12,585 nt of DNA from positions 1 through 12,585 of the forward strand of contig USPB01000036.1 of NCBI GenBank assembly GCA_900556405.1, given 5' to 3'. The translations under genes and the position numbers were made by a program. The DNA comes from an uncultured Actinomyces sp. GTDB lineage: Bacteria; Actinomycetota; Actinomycetes; Actinomycetales; Actinomycetaceae. Shown piece by piece: positions 6,780 to 12,585 of this stretch. Under the pieces are notes generated by a model, which was not told the origin of the DNA, did no database searches, and saw only the letters and a program-made list of their open reading frames with translations. Within the stretch, counting starts at the first letter, position 1, and the number at the start of each line of letters is the position of its first letter.

Positions 6780-8732
6780 TCAGTTCTCCTCTTCCTCGGT
6801 CGCGACCGTCGCGTCACCTGTCCATTCACTCGACGAGGCCGCCTCTGCCTCTTCCTGCGCCTTCGCGGCAGCAAGGCGCGCGGCACGGCGGCGCTCGGCG
6901 ATGGACAGCCCGTCCCCGGCCTCGTCATCCTTGTTCTTGGAGGCGGAATCGCCACGAGCGACGACGCGCCCACGGCCCGCGTACACGAGGGAGCTCTTCG
7001 CACCCAAGTGTTCGGGGTCGAGGCCAGAGAACTTGTGACCTTCGCCGAAGAAGCGAGTACGGATCAGCAGCTCCATCATCGGGTGGGTGAACAGGAAGAT
7101 CACCGCAATATCGATGATCGTCGTGACGCCGAGCGTGAAAGCGAAGCCCTGAACGCCACCCACAGCAAGCAGGTAGAGGACCACGGCAGCGACCAGGTTG
7201 ACAGCGTCGGAGACGAGGATGGTGCGCTTGGCGCGATCCCAACCCTCTTCGACGGCAGCCTGCAGCGGTCGGCCGTCACGCACTTCATCGCGAACACGTT
7301 CGAAGTACACAATGAAGGAGTCAGTCGTCACGCCGATTGCCATGATGAGACCCGCGACACCCGCCAGCGAGAGGCGATAGCCCATCGCCCACGACAGCAG
7401 CGTAATCACCAGGTAGGTGATAACCGAGGCCACCACCAGGGAGCCCGCCGAGATGATTGCCAGGCCGCGGTACTGCCAAATCAGGTAGAGGATGACGAGC
7501 AGGAAGCCGATGAGGGCTGCCCACAGGCCAACCGTCAGGTGATCGGTACCGATTGTCGCCGAGATCTGCTGTTCGGACTCGACCTCGAAGTTCAGCGGCA
7601 GCGAACCGAAGCTCAGCTGATTCGCGAGGGTGGACGCCGACTGAGCGGTGAAGTTACCGGTGATCTCAGCCTGTCCGTTGGGGATGATCGCGTTCATCGA
7701 GGGGGCCGTGATAACCGTACCGTCGAGGACGACCGCGAAGGAGTTACGGTCGGGACGGCCCTGGTAGAACGAGGAACCCGAGGGGTCAGACTCGTGGAAT
7801 CCGTAGAGGATGGTGGAGGTGTCCTTGAACTTCTCCGTGCCAGCGTCGTTGAACTGCAAGGAGACCGCCCACTGGCCGGTGGTCTGTCCGTTGCTGTTGC
7901 GCGCGAGGCCGGCCGTCGCAGTCTTCAGATCCGAACCCGGCACCGCCACGGGGCCCAGGATGTACTTGATCTGGCCGGACTCGTCGCAGGCGGCATAGGG
8001 CTTGTCGGACGCTCCCTCAACGTGCTTCACGTCGGCCGCAGCCGAGCAGTCAAGCGTCAGGAAGTCGTACATGACCTGTTCGGTGATCCACGCCAGATCG
8101 GACGCGTTCTCCGGGGTCGTCGCAGGAGTATCGGACAGGACACCGTCATGGTTGGTGTCAGCAATGCCCATCGCGGTCGACGCATCCAGGGCGGTGGACT
8201 GCACGCCAGACTGGGCTGCTTCGGTCGCCGGGGCACCAGACTGGGCACCCGACTGCTCACCGGACTGAGCACCCGACTGTTCGCCGGACTGCGGCGTGCC
8301 CGTCTGCGACGGCTGCTGGTTCTGGATGACGCCCTGGGCTGCGCCGATGCGCAGGACAGGACGGAAGTTCATCTGCGAGGACGAACGAATCAGGTCCAGC
8401 TGCTCCTGAGAGGGCGTGCCGGGGATCGACACCATGATGTTCGAGTTACCCATCGACGTAATCTCGGACTCAGACACGCCGGAGGCGTCGATACGGTTAC
8501 GAATAATCGAGATCGCCTGGGTGATGTCCTCTTCGGTAATCTCGCGTTGTCCGTCACCCGTCACGGTCGGGGTCAGGATGAGCTGAGTACCGCCCTTCAG
8601 ATCGAGGGCCAGGTCGGGGTACGGAGACACGCCCTCAGTCAAGTGCCCGATCGCAAGTGCCGCACACGCCGCCACAATGGAGACGGTGAGGGTCACGAGC
8701 GCGCGCACGGGGCGTCGCTTATGTGATGCCAC
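6780..8732 (-). CDS. secD: Protein translocase subunit SecD
   Basis: A 650-residue inner-membrane subunit of the SecDF complex, which drives late steps of export through SecYEG. TM1 is about 11-30, followed by the ALDLKGGTQLIL motif (42-53). A large extracytoplasmic P1 domain runs to about 398, and five TM segments lie at about 400-420, 424-446, 452-475, 505-524 and 528-550. The signature MAIGVTTDSFIVYFERVRDE is at 464-483 and AVEEGWDRAKRTIL at 493-506. P1 carries an insert (about 135-250) with an SG(E/A)Q repeat (149-168), an EF-hand-like loop DTNHDGVLSD (192-201) and two cysteines (C229, C249) that could form a disulfide outside the cell. The tail from 560 is charged and ends in EEEEN. The start is the GTG at 8732 with GGAAAG 7 bases upstream, 26 bases after yajC. 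Confidence 0.96.
   Translation of the reverse strand: MASHKRRPVRALVTLTVSIVAACAALAIGHLTEGVSPYPDLALDLKGGTQLILTPTVTGDGQREITEEDITQAISIIRNRIDASGVSESEITSMGNSNIMVSIPGTPSQEQLDLIRSSSQMNFRPVLRIGAAQGVIQNQQPSQTGTPQSGEQSGAQSGEQSGAQSGAPATEAAQSGVQSTALDASTAMGIADTNHDGVLSDTPATTPENASDLAWITEQVMYDFLTLDCSAAADVKHVEGASDKPYAACDESGQIKYILGPVAVPGSDLKTATAGLARNSNGQTTGQWAVSLQFNDAGTEKFKDTSTILYGFHESDPSGSSFYQGRPDRNSFAVVLDGTVITAPSMNAIIPNGQAEITGNFTAQSASTLANQLSFGSLPLNFEVESEQQISATIGTDHLTVGLWAALIGFLLVILYLIWQYRGLAIISAGSLVVASVITYLVITLLSWAMGYRLSLAGVAGLIMAIGVTTDSFIVYFERVRDEVRDGRPLQAAVEEGWDRAKRTILVSDAVNLVAAVVLYLLAVGGVQGFAFTLGVTTIIDIAVIFLFTHPMMELLIRTRFFGEGHKFSGLDPEHLGAKSSLVYAGRGRVVARGDSASKNKDDEAGDGLSIAERRRAARLAAAKAQEEAEAASSSEWTGDATVATEEEEN
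8229..8288 (-). repeat. In-frame 12-nt tandem repeat in secD (SGEQ/SGAQ units)
   Basis: Five consecutive 12-base units encode SGEQ, SGAQ, SGEQ, SGAQ and SGAP (SecD residues 149-168). A further SGVQ lies at 175-178. Units differ at third codon positions (GAA/GAG, GGC/GGT, GCT/GCC), so the array is degenerate at the DNA level but regular in protein. It forms a Ser/Gly/Gln linker in the extracytoplasmic P1 insert. Confidence 0.85.
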
Positions 8733-8758
8733 GGTTCTACTTTCCGTTCAGCCTTGAC

Positions 8759-9172
8759 TTACTTCTGCTGCTCGTCGGGCTCGTTGTTGAAGAAATCATC
8801 GTTGGTCGGCTCGTCGAGGCCAAGGACCGTCTCGTCCTCGTCCGTCGTCTCGTCCGTTCCAGCGGTCTCGAGCGTGTCCGCCTGCTCAGTGTCGGCGAGG
8901 GGCGGCTGACCGCCAATTTCGGCGATCATTTCACGCTCCCAGTACATCTCGTGCCCGTCGGTGGTCTCCAGGACGATGATGTCGCCGTCGAGGTCAACAA
9001 AACGACCCCAGAAGCCGACGCGGGTACGAACCCACTCTCCGGGCTTCACGGCTGCGAGCTGGTCGCGCTTTTCCTGCTCCATCTTCGCCATCTGCTTCTT
9101 GCGGGAGGACGAGGTCCACACCATGAACAAGATGGCGACAGCGATCAGGGCGAGCATGGTTAGGTTGTTCAT
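8759..9172 (-). CDS. yajC: Preprotein translocase accessory subunit YajC
   Basis: A 137-residue single-pass membrane protein that associates with SecDF. One N-terminal TM segment (about 4-20, LTMLALIAVAILFMVW) is followed by the positive stretch SSSRKKQMAKMEQEKR, then the YajC core VKPGEWVRTRVGFWGRFVDLDG (43-63) and IIVLETTDGHEMYWEREMIAEI. The C-terminal 50 residues are strongly acidic (TDETTDEDE, NNEPDEQQK) and probably disordered in the cytoplasm. I choose the ATG at 9172 because it places the TM segment at the N-terminus as usual in the family; the ribosome binding site is weak (GAAAGTGA, rather far). The frame opens upstream to a GTG at 9217, which would add 15 residues (RFKRLTVIE...) and would lie at the inferred transcription start. 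It heads yajC-secD-secF, the standard order. Confidence 0.9.
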   Translation of the reverse strand: MNNLTMLALIAVAILFMVWTSSSRKKQMAKMEQEKRDQLAAVKPGEWVRTRVGFWGRFVDLDGDIIVLETTDGHEMYWEREMIAEIGGQPPLADTEQADTLETAGTDETTDEDETVLGLDEPTNDDFFNNEPDEQQK

Positions 9173-9223
9173 AAAGGCTGATTCACTTTCGATGACGGTC
9201 AGGCGCTTGAAGCGCACCTTGCC

Positions 9224-9229
9224 AGTCTA
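9224..9229 (-). promoter_or_regulatory. Candidate -10 element for the yajC-secDF-apt unit
   Basis: TAGACT on the minus strand fits TANNNT and would start transcription near 9217, giving a leader of about 45 bases before the yajC ATG at 9172. No good -35 hexamer stands 16-18 bases upstream. A 13-base palindrome (GCGCTTGAAGCGC, 9203-9215) lies within the inferred leader. The gap and the terminator-like hairpin upstream support a promoter near here; the exact element is a guess. Confidence 0.3.
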
Positions 9230-9272
9230 ATGCCCGAGGAGGGTTTTAGCCTAAGTGATCAAGGAGTGGCGC

Positions 9273-9293
9273 GGCGCGGGTATCACCCGTGCC
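9273..9293 (-). terminator. Hairpin downstream of ruvB, probable terminator
   Basis: GGCGCGGGT (9273-9281) pairs with ACCCGTGCC (9285-9293) around a 3-base loop: a 9-bp stem with one G-U wobble when drawn on the plus strand. It lies about 58 bases past the ruvB stop and about 100 bases before the yajC start. There is no T-run after it on the minus strand, so it would be a U-less type terminator, as is common in GC-rich genomes. A second, shorter hairpin (9312-9329) precedes it. Confidence 0.45.
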
Positions 9294-9311
9294 TCTTTGA
9301 CACCGCCAGGT

Positions 9312-9329
9312 GCGGCTGTGGCCAGCCAC
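9312..9329 (-). terminator. Second small hairpin just after the ruvB stop
   Basis: GCGGCTG (9312-9318) pairs with CAGCCAC (9323-9329) around the 4-base loop TGGC, a 7-bp stem with one G-U type pair. It begins 22 bases after the ruvB stop. Together with 9273-9293 it could form a tandem terminator. Short GC hairpins arise by chance in such DNA, so confidence is low. Confidence 0.25.
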
Positions 9330-9351
9330 GATGAGTACGAGGCCCACTCCC

Positions 9352-10404
9352 CTAGTCGAAGAGCGCCCCGTCCGGCGCGGGCGGGTTGAGCCCGAGGTGC
9401 GCCCACGCCTTGGGTGTTGCCATGCGTCCTCGGTTGGTACGGACGAGGAACCCTTCGCGTACGAGGTAGGGTTCCGCGACCGTTTCGACCGTCTCCGCCT
9501 CCTCGCCGATCGTGACGGACAGGGTCGTGAGGCCAACTGGGCCTCCCGCAAAACGGCGGCAGATCGCGTCGAGGACGGCTCGGTCAAGGCGGTCAAGGCC
9601 TGACGGATCGACCTCGAAGAGCTCAAGAGCGCCACGCGCAGCCTCAAGAGTCAGCTGCCCGTCACCGTGCACCTGGGCGTAGTCGACGACGCGACGCAGG
9701 AGACGGTTCGCGATACGGGGAGTGCCACGCGAACGCGACGCGATCTCGTGTGCAGCCTGCGCATCGATGGGTGATCCGAGCAGCGAGGCGGAACGGGTCA
9801 CGACGGACTGAAGCTCGTCGGTCTCGTAGAACTCAAGGTGGGCCGTAAAGCCGAAGCGGTCACGCAGCGGGGCTGGCAGCAGACCGGATCGCGTTGTCGC
9901 GCCGACGACCGTGAAGGGTGGGAGCGTCAGCGGAATCGACGTCGCGCCGGGGCCCTTACCGACGACAACATCGACGCGGAAGTCTTCCATCGCGAGGTAG
10001 AGCATTTCCTCGGCTGTGCGCGCGAGACGGTGGATCTCATCGATGAACAGAATGTCGCCCTCTTGGAGGCCGGACAGGATCGCCGCCAAGTCGCCCGCAT
10101 GCTGGATCGCCGGTCCGGAAGTCAGGCGCAGGGAGGTTCCCATTTCGGCGGCGATGATCATGGCGAGCGTCGTTTTACCCAGTCCCGGAGGGCCCGCGAG
10201 CAGGACATGGTCGGGGCTGGCCGAACGCATACGCGCAGCATCGAGAACCAGCTGGAGCTGTCCTCGCACGACCCGCTGCCCCACGAACTCCGAGAGCTTC
10301 TTCGGGCGCAGCGCGGCCTCGGCCGCGCGCTCGAGCTCGCCAGCATCGGGAGCGACGATACGCATCGCATCGACGTCGAAACCCGAATCCATCTGATCAG
10401 CCAC
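9352..10404 (-). CDS. ruvB: Holliday junction branch-migration ATPase RuvB
   Basis: A 350-residue AAA+ motor that forms hexamers and drives branch migration of Holliday junctions bound by RuvA. Walker A is GPPGLGKTT (71-79), Walker B ILFIDE (118-123), sensor 1 lies in VVGATTRSG (166-174), the arginine-finger segment PAPLRDRFGF is at 177-186, and the sensor 2 region RGTPRIANRLLRRV is at 226-239. A winged-helix DNA-binding domain covers about 263-340 (FAGGPVGLTTLS, EPYLVREGFLVRTNRGR). Length is normal for the family. The start is GTG at 10404, which overlaps the ruvA stop by eight bases and has GGGAGG five bases upstream inside the end of ruvA; an in-frame ATG four codons later is an alternative. 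It is the last gene of ruvCAB, followed by two hairpins. Confidence 0.97.
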   Translation of the reverse strand: MADQMDSGFDVDAMRIVAPDAGELERAAEAALRPKKLSEFVGQRVVRGQLQLVLDAARMRSASPDHVLLAGPPGLGKTTLAMIIAAEMGTSLRLTSGPAIQHAGDLAAILSGLQEGDILFIDEIHRLARTAEEMLYLAMEDFRVDVVVGKGPGATSIPLTLPPFTVVGATTRSGLLPAPLRDRFGFTAHLEFYETDELQSVVTRSASLLGSPIDAQAAHEIASRSRGTPRIANRLLRRVVDYAQVHGDGQLTLEAARGALELFEVDPSGLDRLDRAVLDAICRRFAGGPVGLTTLSVTIGEEAETVETVAEPYLVREGFLVRTNRGRMATPKAWAHLGLNPPAPDGALFD

Positions 10405-11002
10405 GTCCGCCTCCCAAGCTCACGAGAGCGGCGCGCAGCATGTCCGAAGCACCGAGGCCACTGCCCGCCAGCTTCTCAATCGCCTTGGCGGCCTGAGCCT
10501 CGGACCATCCGAGACCAACCAGGGCGGCGCTCACCTCGGAGGCCACCGCATCCTCGGTGGGCGCGGGAGCAGCGGCGGTTTCACCACCCGGCAGGGCCGC
10601 AGGGGTTCCAAGCTTATCGCCGATCTCGAGCGCCATGCGCTGAGCCGATTTCTTGCCCACACCGGGAATACGCTGAAGAGCCGCCAGATCCTGGTCACGC
10701 ACGGCGCGACGCAGGTCATCGGGACGCAAGACCGCCAGGGCTGCCAGCGCGATCTTCGGACCGATACCCGAGACCGACAGGAGCTTCGTGAACACGTCGC
10801 GCTCATCCGCGGACTCGAAGCCGTACAGGGTCATCGAGTCCTCGCGCACGATCATGGACGTAAACACCGTCATCTCCGCGTCGCGGGAAGCACCCTGCGC
10901 GAAAGCCGGCGTCACATGCACGCGGAAACCAATGCCTCCGACGAGGATATCGATGTGGTCGAGGCCGACGCTCGCGACAGTGCCGCGCAGAATGGAGATC
11001 AC
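10397..11002 (-). CDS. ruvA: Holliday junction-binding subunit RuvA
   Basis: A 201-residue protein that binds four-way junctions as a tetramer or octamer and loads RuvB. Domain I (OB-fold, 1-62) starts VISILRGTVASVGLDHIDI, and VREDSMTLYGF contains the acidic-pin pair (E54, D55). Domain II has two helix-hairpin-helix motifs: LLSVSGIGPKIALAAL (74-89) and LQRIPGVGKKSAQRMALE (109-126). A Gly/Ala/Pro-rich linker (about 133-150) leads to domain III (151-201), which contacts RuvB. I choose the GTG at 11002 because GAAAGGA lies at good spacing and because the family begins almost exactly at this residue; an ATG at 11020 in the same frame would add six residues and has no ribosome binding site. The 53-base gap to ruvC contains a 5-bp hairpin (11025-11040) and a TATGTT box that could be a weak internal promoter. 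It overlaps ruvB by eight bases. Confidence 0.95.
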   Translation of the reverse strand: MISILRGTVASVGLDHIDILVGGIGFRVHVTPAFAQGASRDAEMTVFTSMIVREDSMTLYGFESADERDVFTKLLSVSGIGPKIALAALAVLRPDDLRRAVRDQDLAALQRIPGVGKKSAQRMALEIGDKLGTPAALPGGETAAAPAPTEDAVASEVSAALVGLGWSEAQAAKAIEKLAGSGLGASDMLRAALVSLGGGRG

Positions 11003-11055
11003 TGCGTTCCTTTCGTTCATGGATCGCCCACACGCGGGCGAACATATGTACGATT

Positions 11056-11685
11056 CTAGCCGCGCCTACGCCTCGGATCGACGGCACCCGTTCGGCGTTG
11101 CGCGGCCTGGGCCTCGGCCCACGCCCGTTGAGCGGGCGTCATCGATCCGCGAGCAGTCAGGCGACCCGAGATCGAGACGGCCACCGAAGAGTCCTCGGGA
11201 GCACCGAGGAGCCCTGTCCCCCGCCACGCGTGCGTAATCGCAATGGCCAGCGCATCGGCAGCGTCGGCAGGTTTGGGAGCTTTCGCGAGGCCGAGGATGC
11301 GCGCGACCATCGCCTGCACCTGCGCTTTATCCGCGTTGCCATTTCCGGAAACAGCAGACTTCACCTCGGAGGGCGTGTGAACGGCCATCGGCAGTCCGGC
11401 GCGACCGACGCAGGTCATCGCCGCCCCCATGACCTGCATCGTGGTCGTTACCGACTGCAGGTTATCCTGTGCAAAGACGCGCTCAATAGCAACGACCTCG
11501 GGCTCGAAGCGTTCGATGACGCTATCGATCGCGTCCGCGATGGTACGGAGGCGAAAGTGCGTCGCCAAGTCCTTGTCGGTGCGGGCAACCCCGACGTACA
11601 CGAGCGAGGCGCGCCGCGACGCATCGACGTCGACGACGCCGAGGCCGCACCGCGTCAAGCCCGGGTCGATGCCCATGACGCGCAT
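11056..11685 (-). CDS. ruvC: Holliday junction endonuclease RuvC
   Basis: A 209-residue dimeric resolvase that cuts Holliday junctions processed by RuvAB. The RNase H-like fold carries all four acidic catalytic residues: D7 in MGIDPGLTRCG, E68 in AIERVFAQDN, and D141 and D144 in KPADAADALAIAI. The ERVF(A)QDN loop and VKSAVSGNGNADKAQV (108-123) are also family marks. A C-terminal extension from about 155 is not part of the conserved core and ends in the basic RRRRG. The ATG at 11685 overlaps the pdxT stop by one base (TGATG), so translation is likely coupled to pdxT. An internal ATG at residue 4 is less likely because MRVMGIDPG matches the usual N-terminus. In many Actinobacteria a yebC-type gene stands between pdxT and ruvC; none is present here. 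Confidence 0.96.
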   Translation of the reverse strand: MRVMGIDPGLTRCGLGVVDVDASRRASLVYVGVARTDKDLATHFRLRTIADAIDSVIERFEPEVVAIERVFAQDNLQSVTTTMQVMGAAMTCVGRAGLPMAVHTPSEVKSAVSGNGNADKAQVQAMVARILGLAKAPKPADAADALAIAITHAWRGTGLLGAPEDSSVAVSISGRLTARGSMTPAQRAWAEAQAAQRRTGAVDPRRRRG

Positions 11686-12278
11686 CAGGCGCGCTTCACC
11701 ATGTCGACGAACATCGCGTGAATACGGTCGTCCCCACCCACCTCGGGGTGGAAAGAAGTCGCCATCACGTTGCCGCGTCGCACCGCGACGATTGGACCGT
11801 CAGCGCTGTTACCGGCACGCGCGATCACCTCGACGCCCTCGCCCACCGACTCAACCCACGGAGCGCGGATGAACACGGCATGGAACGGACCGCCTTCAAG
11901 ACCCACGACATCCAGGTCTTCCTCGTAGGAGTCGACCTGGCGACCGAAGGCATTGCGGCGCACAACCATGTCGAGCGCACCGAAAGAACGCTGGTCCTCA
12001 CGACCATCCAGAATCGACGAGGCGAGCATGATCATGCCCGCGCACGTCCCATACACGGGCATGCCGGACGCAATGCGTTCATTCAAGGTGTCAAACAGCC
12101 CAAAAGACAGGAGGAGATTCGACATGGTTGTCGACTCACCGCCCGGAATGACAAGGCCGTCAACCTGCTCCAGTTCGCAAACCCTTCGCACAAGCAGCGC
12201 GCGGGCGCCGGAGTTTTCCAGCGCCCGCACATGCTCTGCGACGTCGCCCTGGAGGGCGAGAACGCCGATGGTCACCAT
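11685..12278 (-). CDS. pdxT: PLP synthase glutaminase subunit PdxT
   Basis: A 197-residue class I glutamine amidotransferase that hydrolyses glutamine and passes ammonia to PdxS for pyridoxal 5'-phosphate synthesis (the deoxyxylulose-independent route). The N-terminus TIGVLALQGDVAEH is diagnostic. LVIPGGESTTM (42-52) forms the oxyanion/substrate loop, C79 in YGTCAGMI is the nucleophile, and H177 and E179 in SFHPEVG complete the triad. VRRNAFGRQVDSYEE (107-121) is also conserved. Two starts are possible: the ATG at 12278 (MVTIGVL) and the GTG at 12275 (MTIGVL). The sequence ATGGTGA contains both and the pdxS stop, so the two genes overlap by four or seven bases and are surely coupled, which fits the 1:1 complex. 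The end overlaps ruvC by one base. Confidence 0.96.
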   Translation of the reverse strand: MVTIGVLALQGDVAEHVRALENSGARALLVRRVCELEQVDGLVIPGGESTTMSNLLLSFGLFDTLNERIASGMPVYGTCAGMIMLASSILDGREDQRSFGALDMVVRRNAFGRQVDSYEEDLDVVGLEGGPFHAVFIRAPWVESVGEGVEVIARAGNSADGPIVAVRRGNVMATSFHPEVGGDDRIHAMFVDMVKRA

Positions 12279-12585
12279 CCGCGCTCCGCGAGACGGTGAT
12301 CGACAGGCAGGTCGTCGACGTTAATGCCGACCATGGCCTCGCCCAGGCCGCGCGAGACCTCGGCGATGACGGACGGGTCGTCGTAGAAGGTCGTGGCCTT
12401 GACGATGGCGGCCGCGCGCTTGGCGGGGTCACCGGACTTGAAGATGCCCGACCCAACGAACACGCCCTCGGCGCCGAGCTGCATCATCATGGCAGCATCG
12501 GCGGGGGTGGCGATACCACCGGCCGTGAACAGCACGACGGGGAGGCGACCCTCGCGGGCGACCTCGGCGACGAGCTCGTAGGGGG
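12272..12585 (-). CDS. pdxS: PLP synthase subunit PdxS, C-terminal part (cut by window edge)
   Basis: The last 103 residues of the (beta/alpha)8-barrel subunit that builds PLP from ribose 5-phosphate, glyceraldehyde 3-phosphate and PdxT-derived ammonia. The frame is open to the window edge, so the gene is only cut there. Visible conserved parts are PYELVAEVAREGRLPVV, the TAGGIATPADAAMMMQLGAEG stretch (a phosphate-site loop), VFVGSGIFKSGDPAKRA, and GLGEAMVGINVDDL followed by the C-terminal AERGW. The full protein is usually about 290-300 residues. The stop lies inside the start of pdxT. Apparent internal starts (for example the GTG at 12535) are not the gene start. Any promoter lies outside the window. 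Confidence 0.97.
   Translation of the reverse strand, partial: PYELVAEVAREGRLPVVLFTAGGIATPADAAMMMQLGAEGVFVGSGIFKSGDPAKRAAAIVKATTFYDDPSVIAEVSRGLGEAMVGINVDDLPVDHRLAERGW

Noticed and set aside
6779..7003. N-terminal extension of secF into secD
   Set aside because: It adds 75 Arg/Pro-rich residues ahead of a normal SecF start. The ATG at 6778 has a good ribosome binding site.
8220..8290. Regular short repeats considered as a CRISPR or intergenic repeat array
   Set aside because: The units are 12 bases, contiguous without spacers, in frame and inside secD, so they are a coding repeat.
6777..8726. A 649-codon open frame on the plus strand opposite almost the whole of secD
   Set aside because: Its protein is rich in Arg/Gly/His/Asp without any recognisable domain, and it mirrors secD exactly. 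Long antisense frames like this are a known by-product of codon bias in GC-rich genes.
1..12585. Search by eye for mobile elements, tRNA/rRNA genes, toxin-antitoxin or defence genes
   Set aside because: All open space is taken by housekeeping genes with short gaps. No transposase, integrase, terminal repeats or tRNA-like cloverleaf was seen.

Overview
The window is a GC-rich stretch of chromosome (rough impression: low 60s % GC) in which every gene I can support lies on the minus strand. The proteins have actinobacterial character: a bifunctional Rel with an RFKD synthetase motif, a SecD with a long extracytoplasmic insert, a PdxS tail ending in RGW, and several GTG starts. The gene order resembles the rel-apt-secF-secD-yajC-ruvBAC neighbourhood known from mycobacteria and other Actinobacteria. 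An Actinomycetales member, possibly Actinomycetaceae (Actinomyces/Schaalia-like), fits best. That placement is inference from protein character and synteny, not from a search.

In transcription order (high to low coordinates), the window opens inside pdxS and runs into pdxT, the two subunits of PLP synthase. These overlap, and pdxT overlaps ruvC. ruvA follows after a short gap and ruvB overlaps ruvA, giving the complete RuvABC Holliday-junction machinery. A 134-nt gap with two hairpins and a weak promoter candidate separates ruvB from yajC-secD-secF, the accessory complex of the Sec translocon. The stop of secF overlaps the start of apt (adenine phosphoribosyltransferase). A perfect 19-bp hairpin then separates apt from rel, the (p)ppGpp synthetase/hydrolase, whose ATG sits where a leaderless transcript would begin.

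After rel comes a 165-nt gap holding a 12-bp perfect palindrome. Beyond it lie a DUF349-repeat protein, a metallo-beta-lactamase-fold hydrolase that starts one base after the previous stop, and hisS, which is cut by the window edge.

The genes appear to form three or four transcription units: pdxST-ruvCAB; yajC-secDF-apt; rel; and DUF349-MBL-hisS. Their themes are cofactor synthesis, recombination repair, protein export and the purine/stringent response.

This is core housekeeping DNA. I see no mobile element, CRISPR array, RNA gene, toxin-antitoxin pair or defence system. The points that merit a second look are small: an SG(E/A)Q repeat and an EF-hand-like loop inside the SecD extracytoplasmic insert, the apt/rel hairpin with a probable leaderless rel start, the palindrome upstream of the DUF349 gene, and the direct pdxT-ruvC junction. 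No intergenic stretch exceeds 300 bases.
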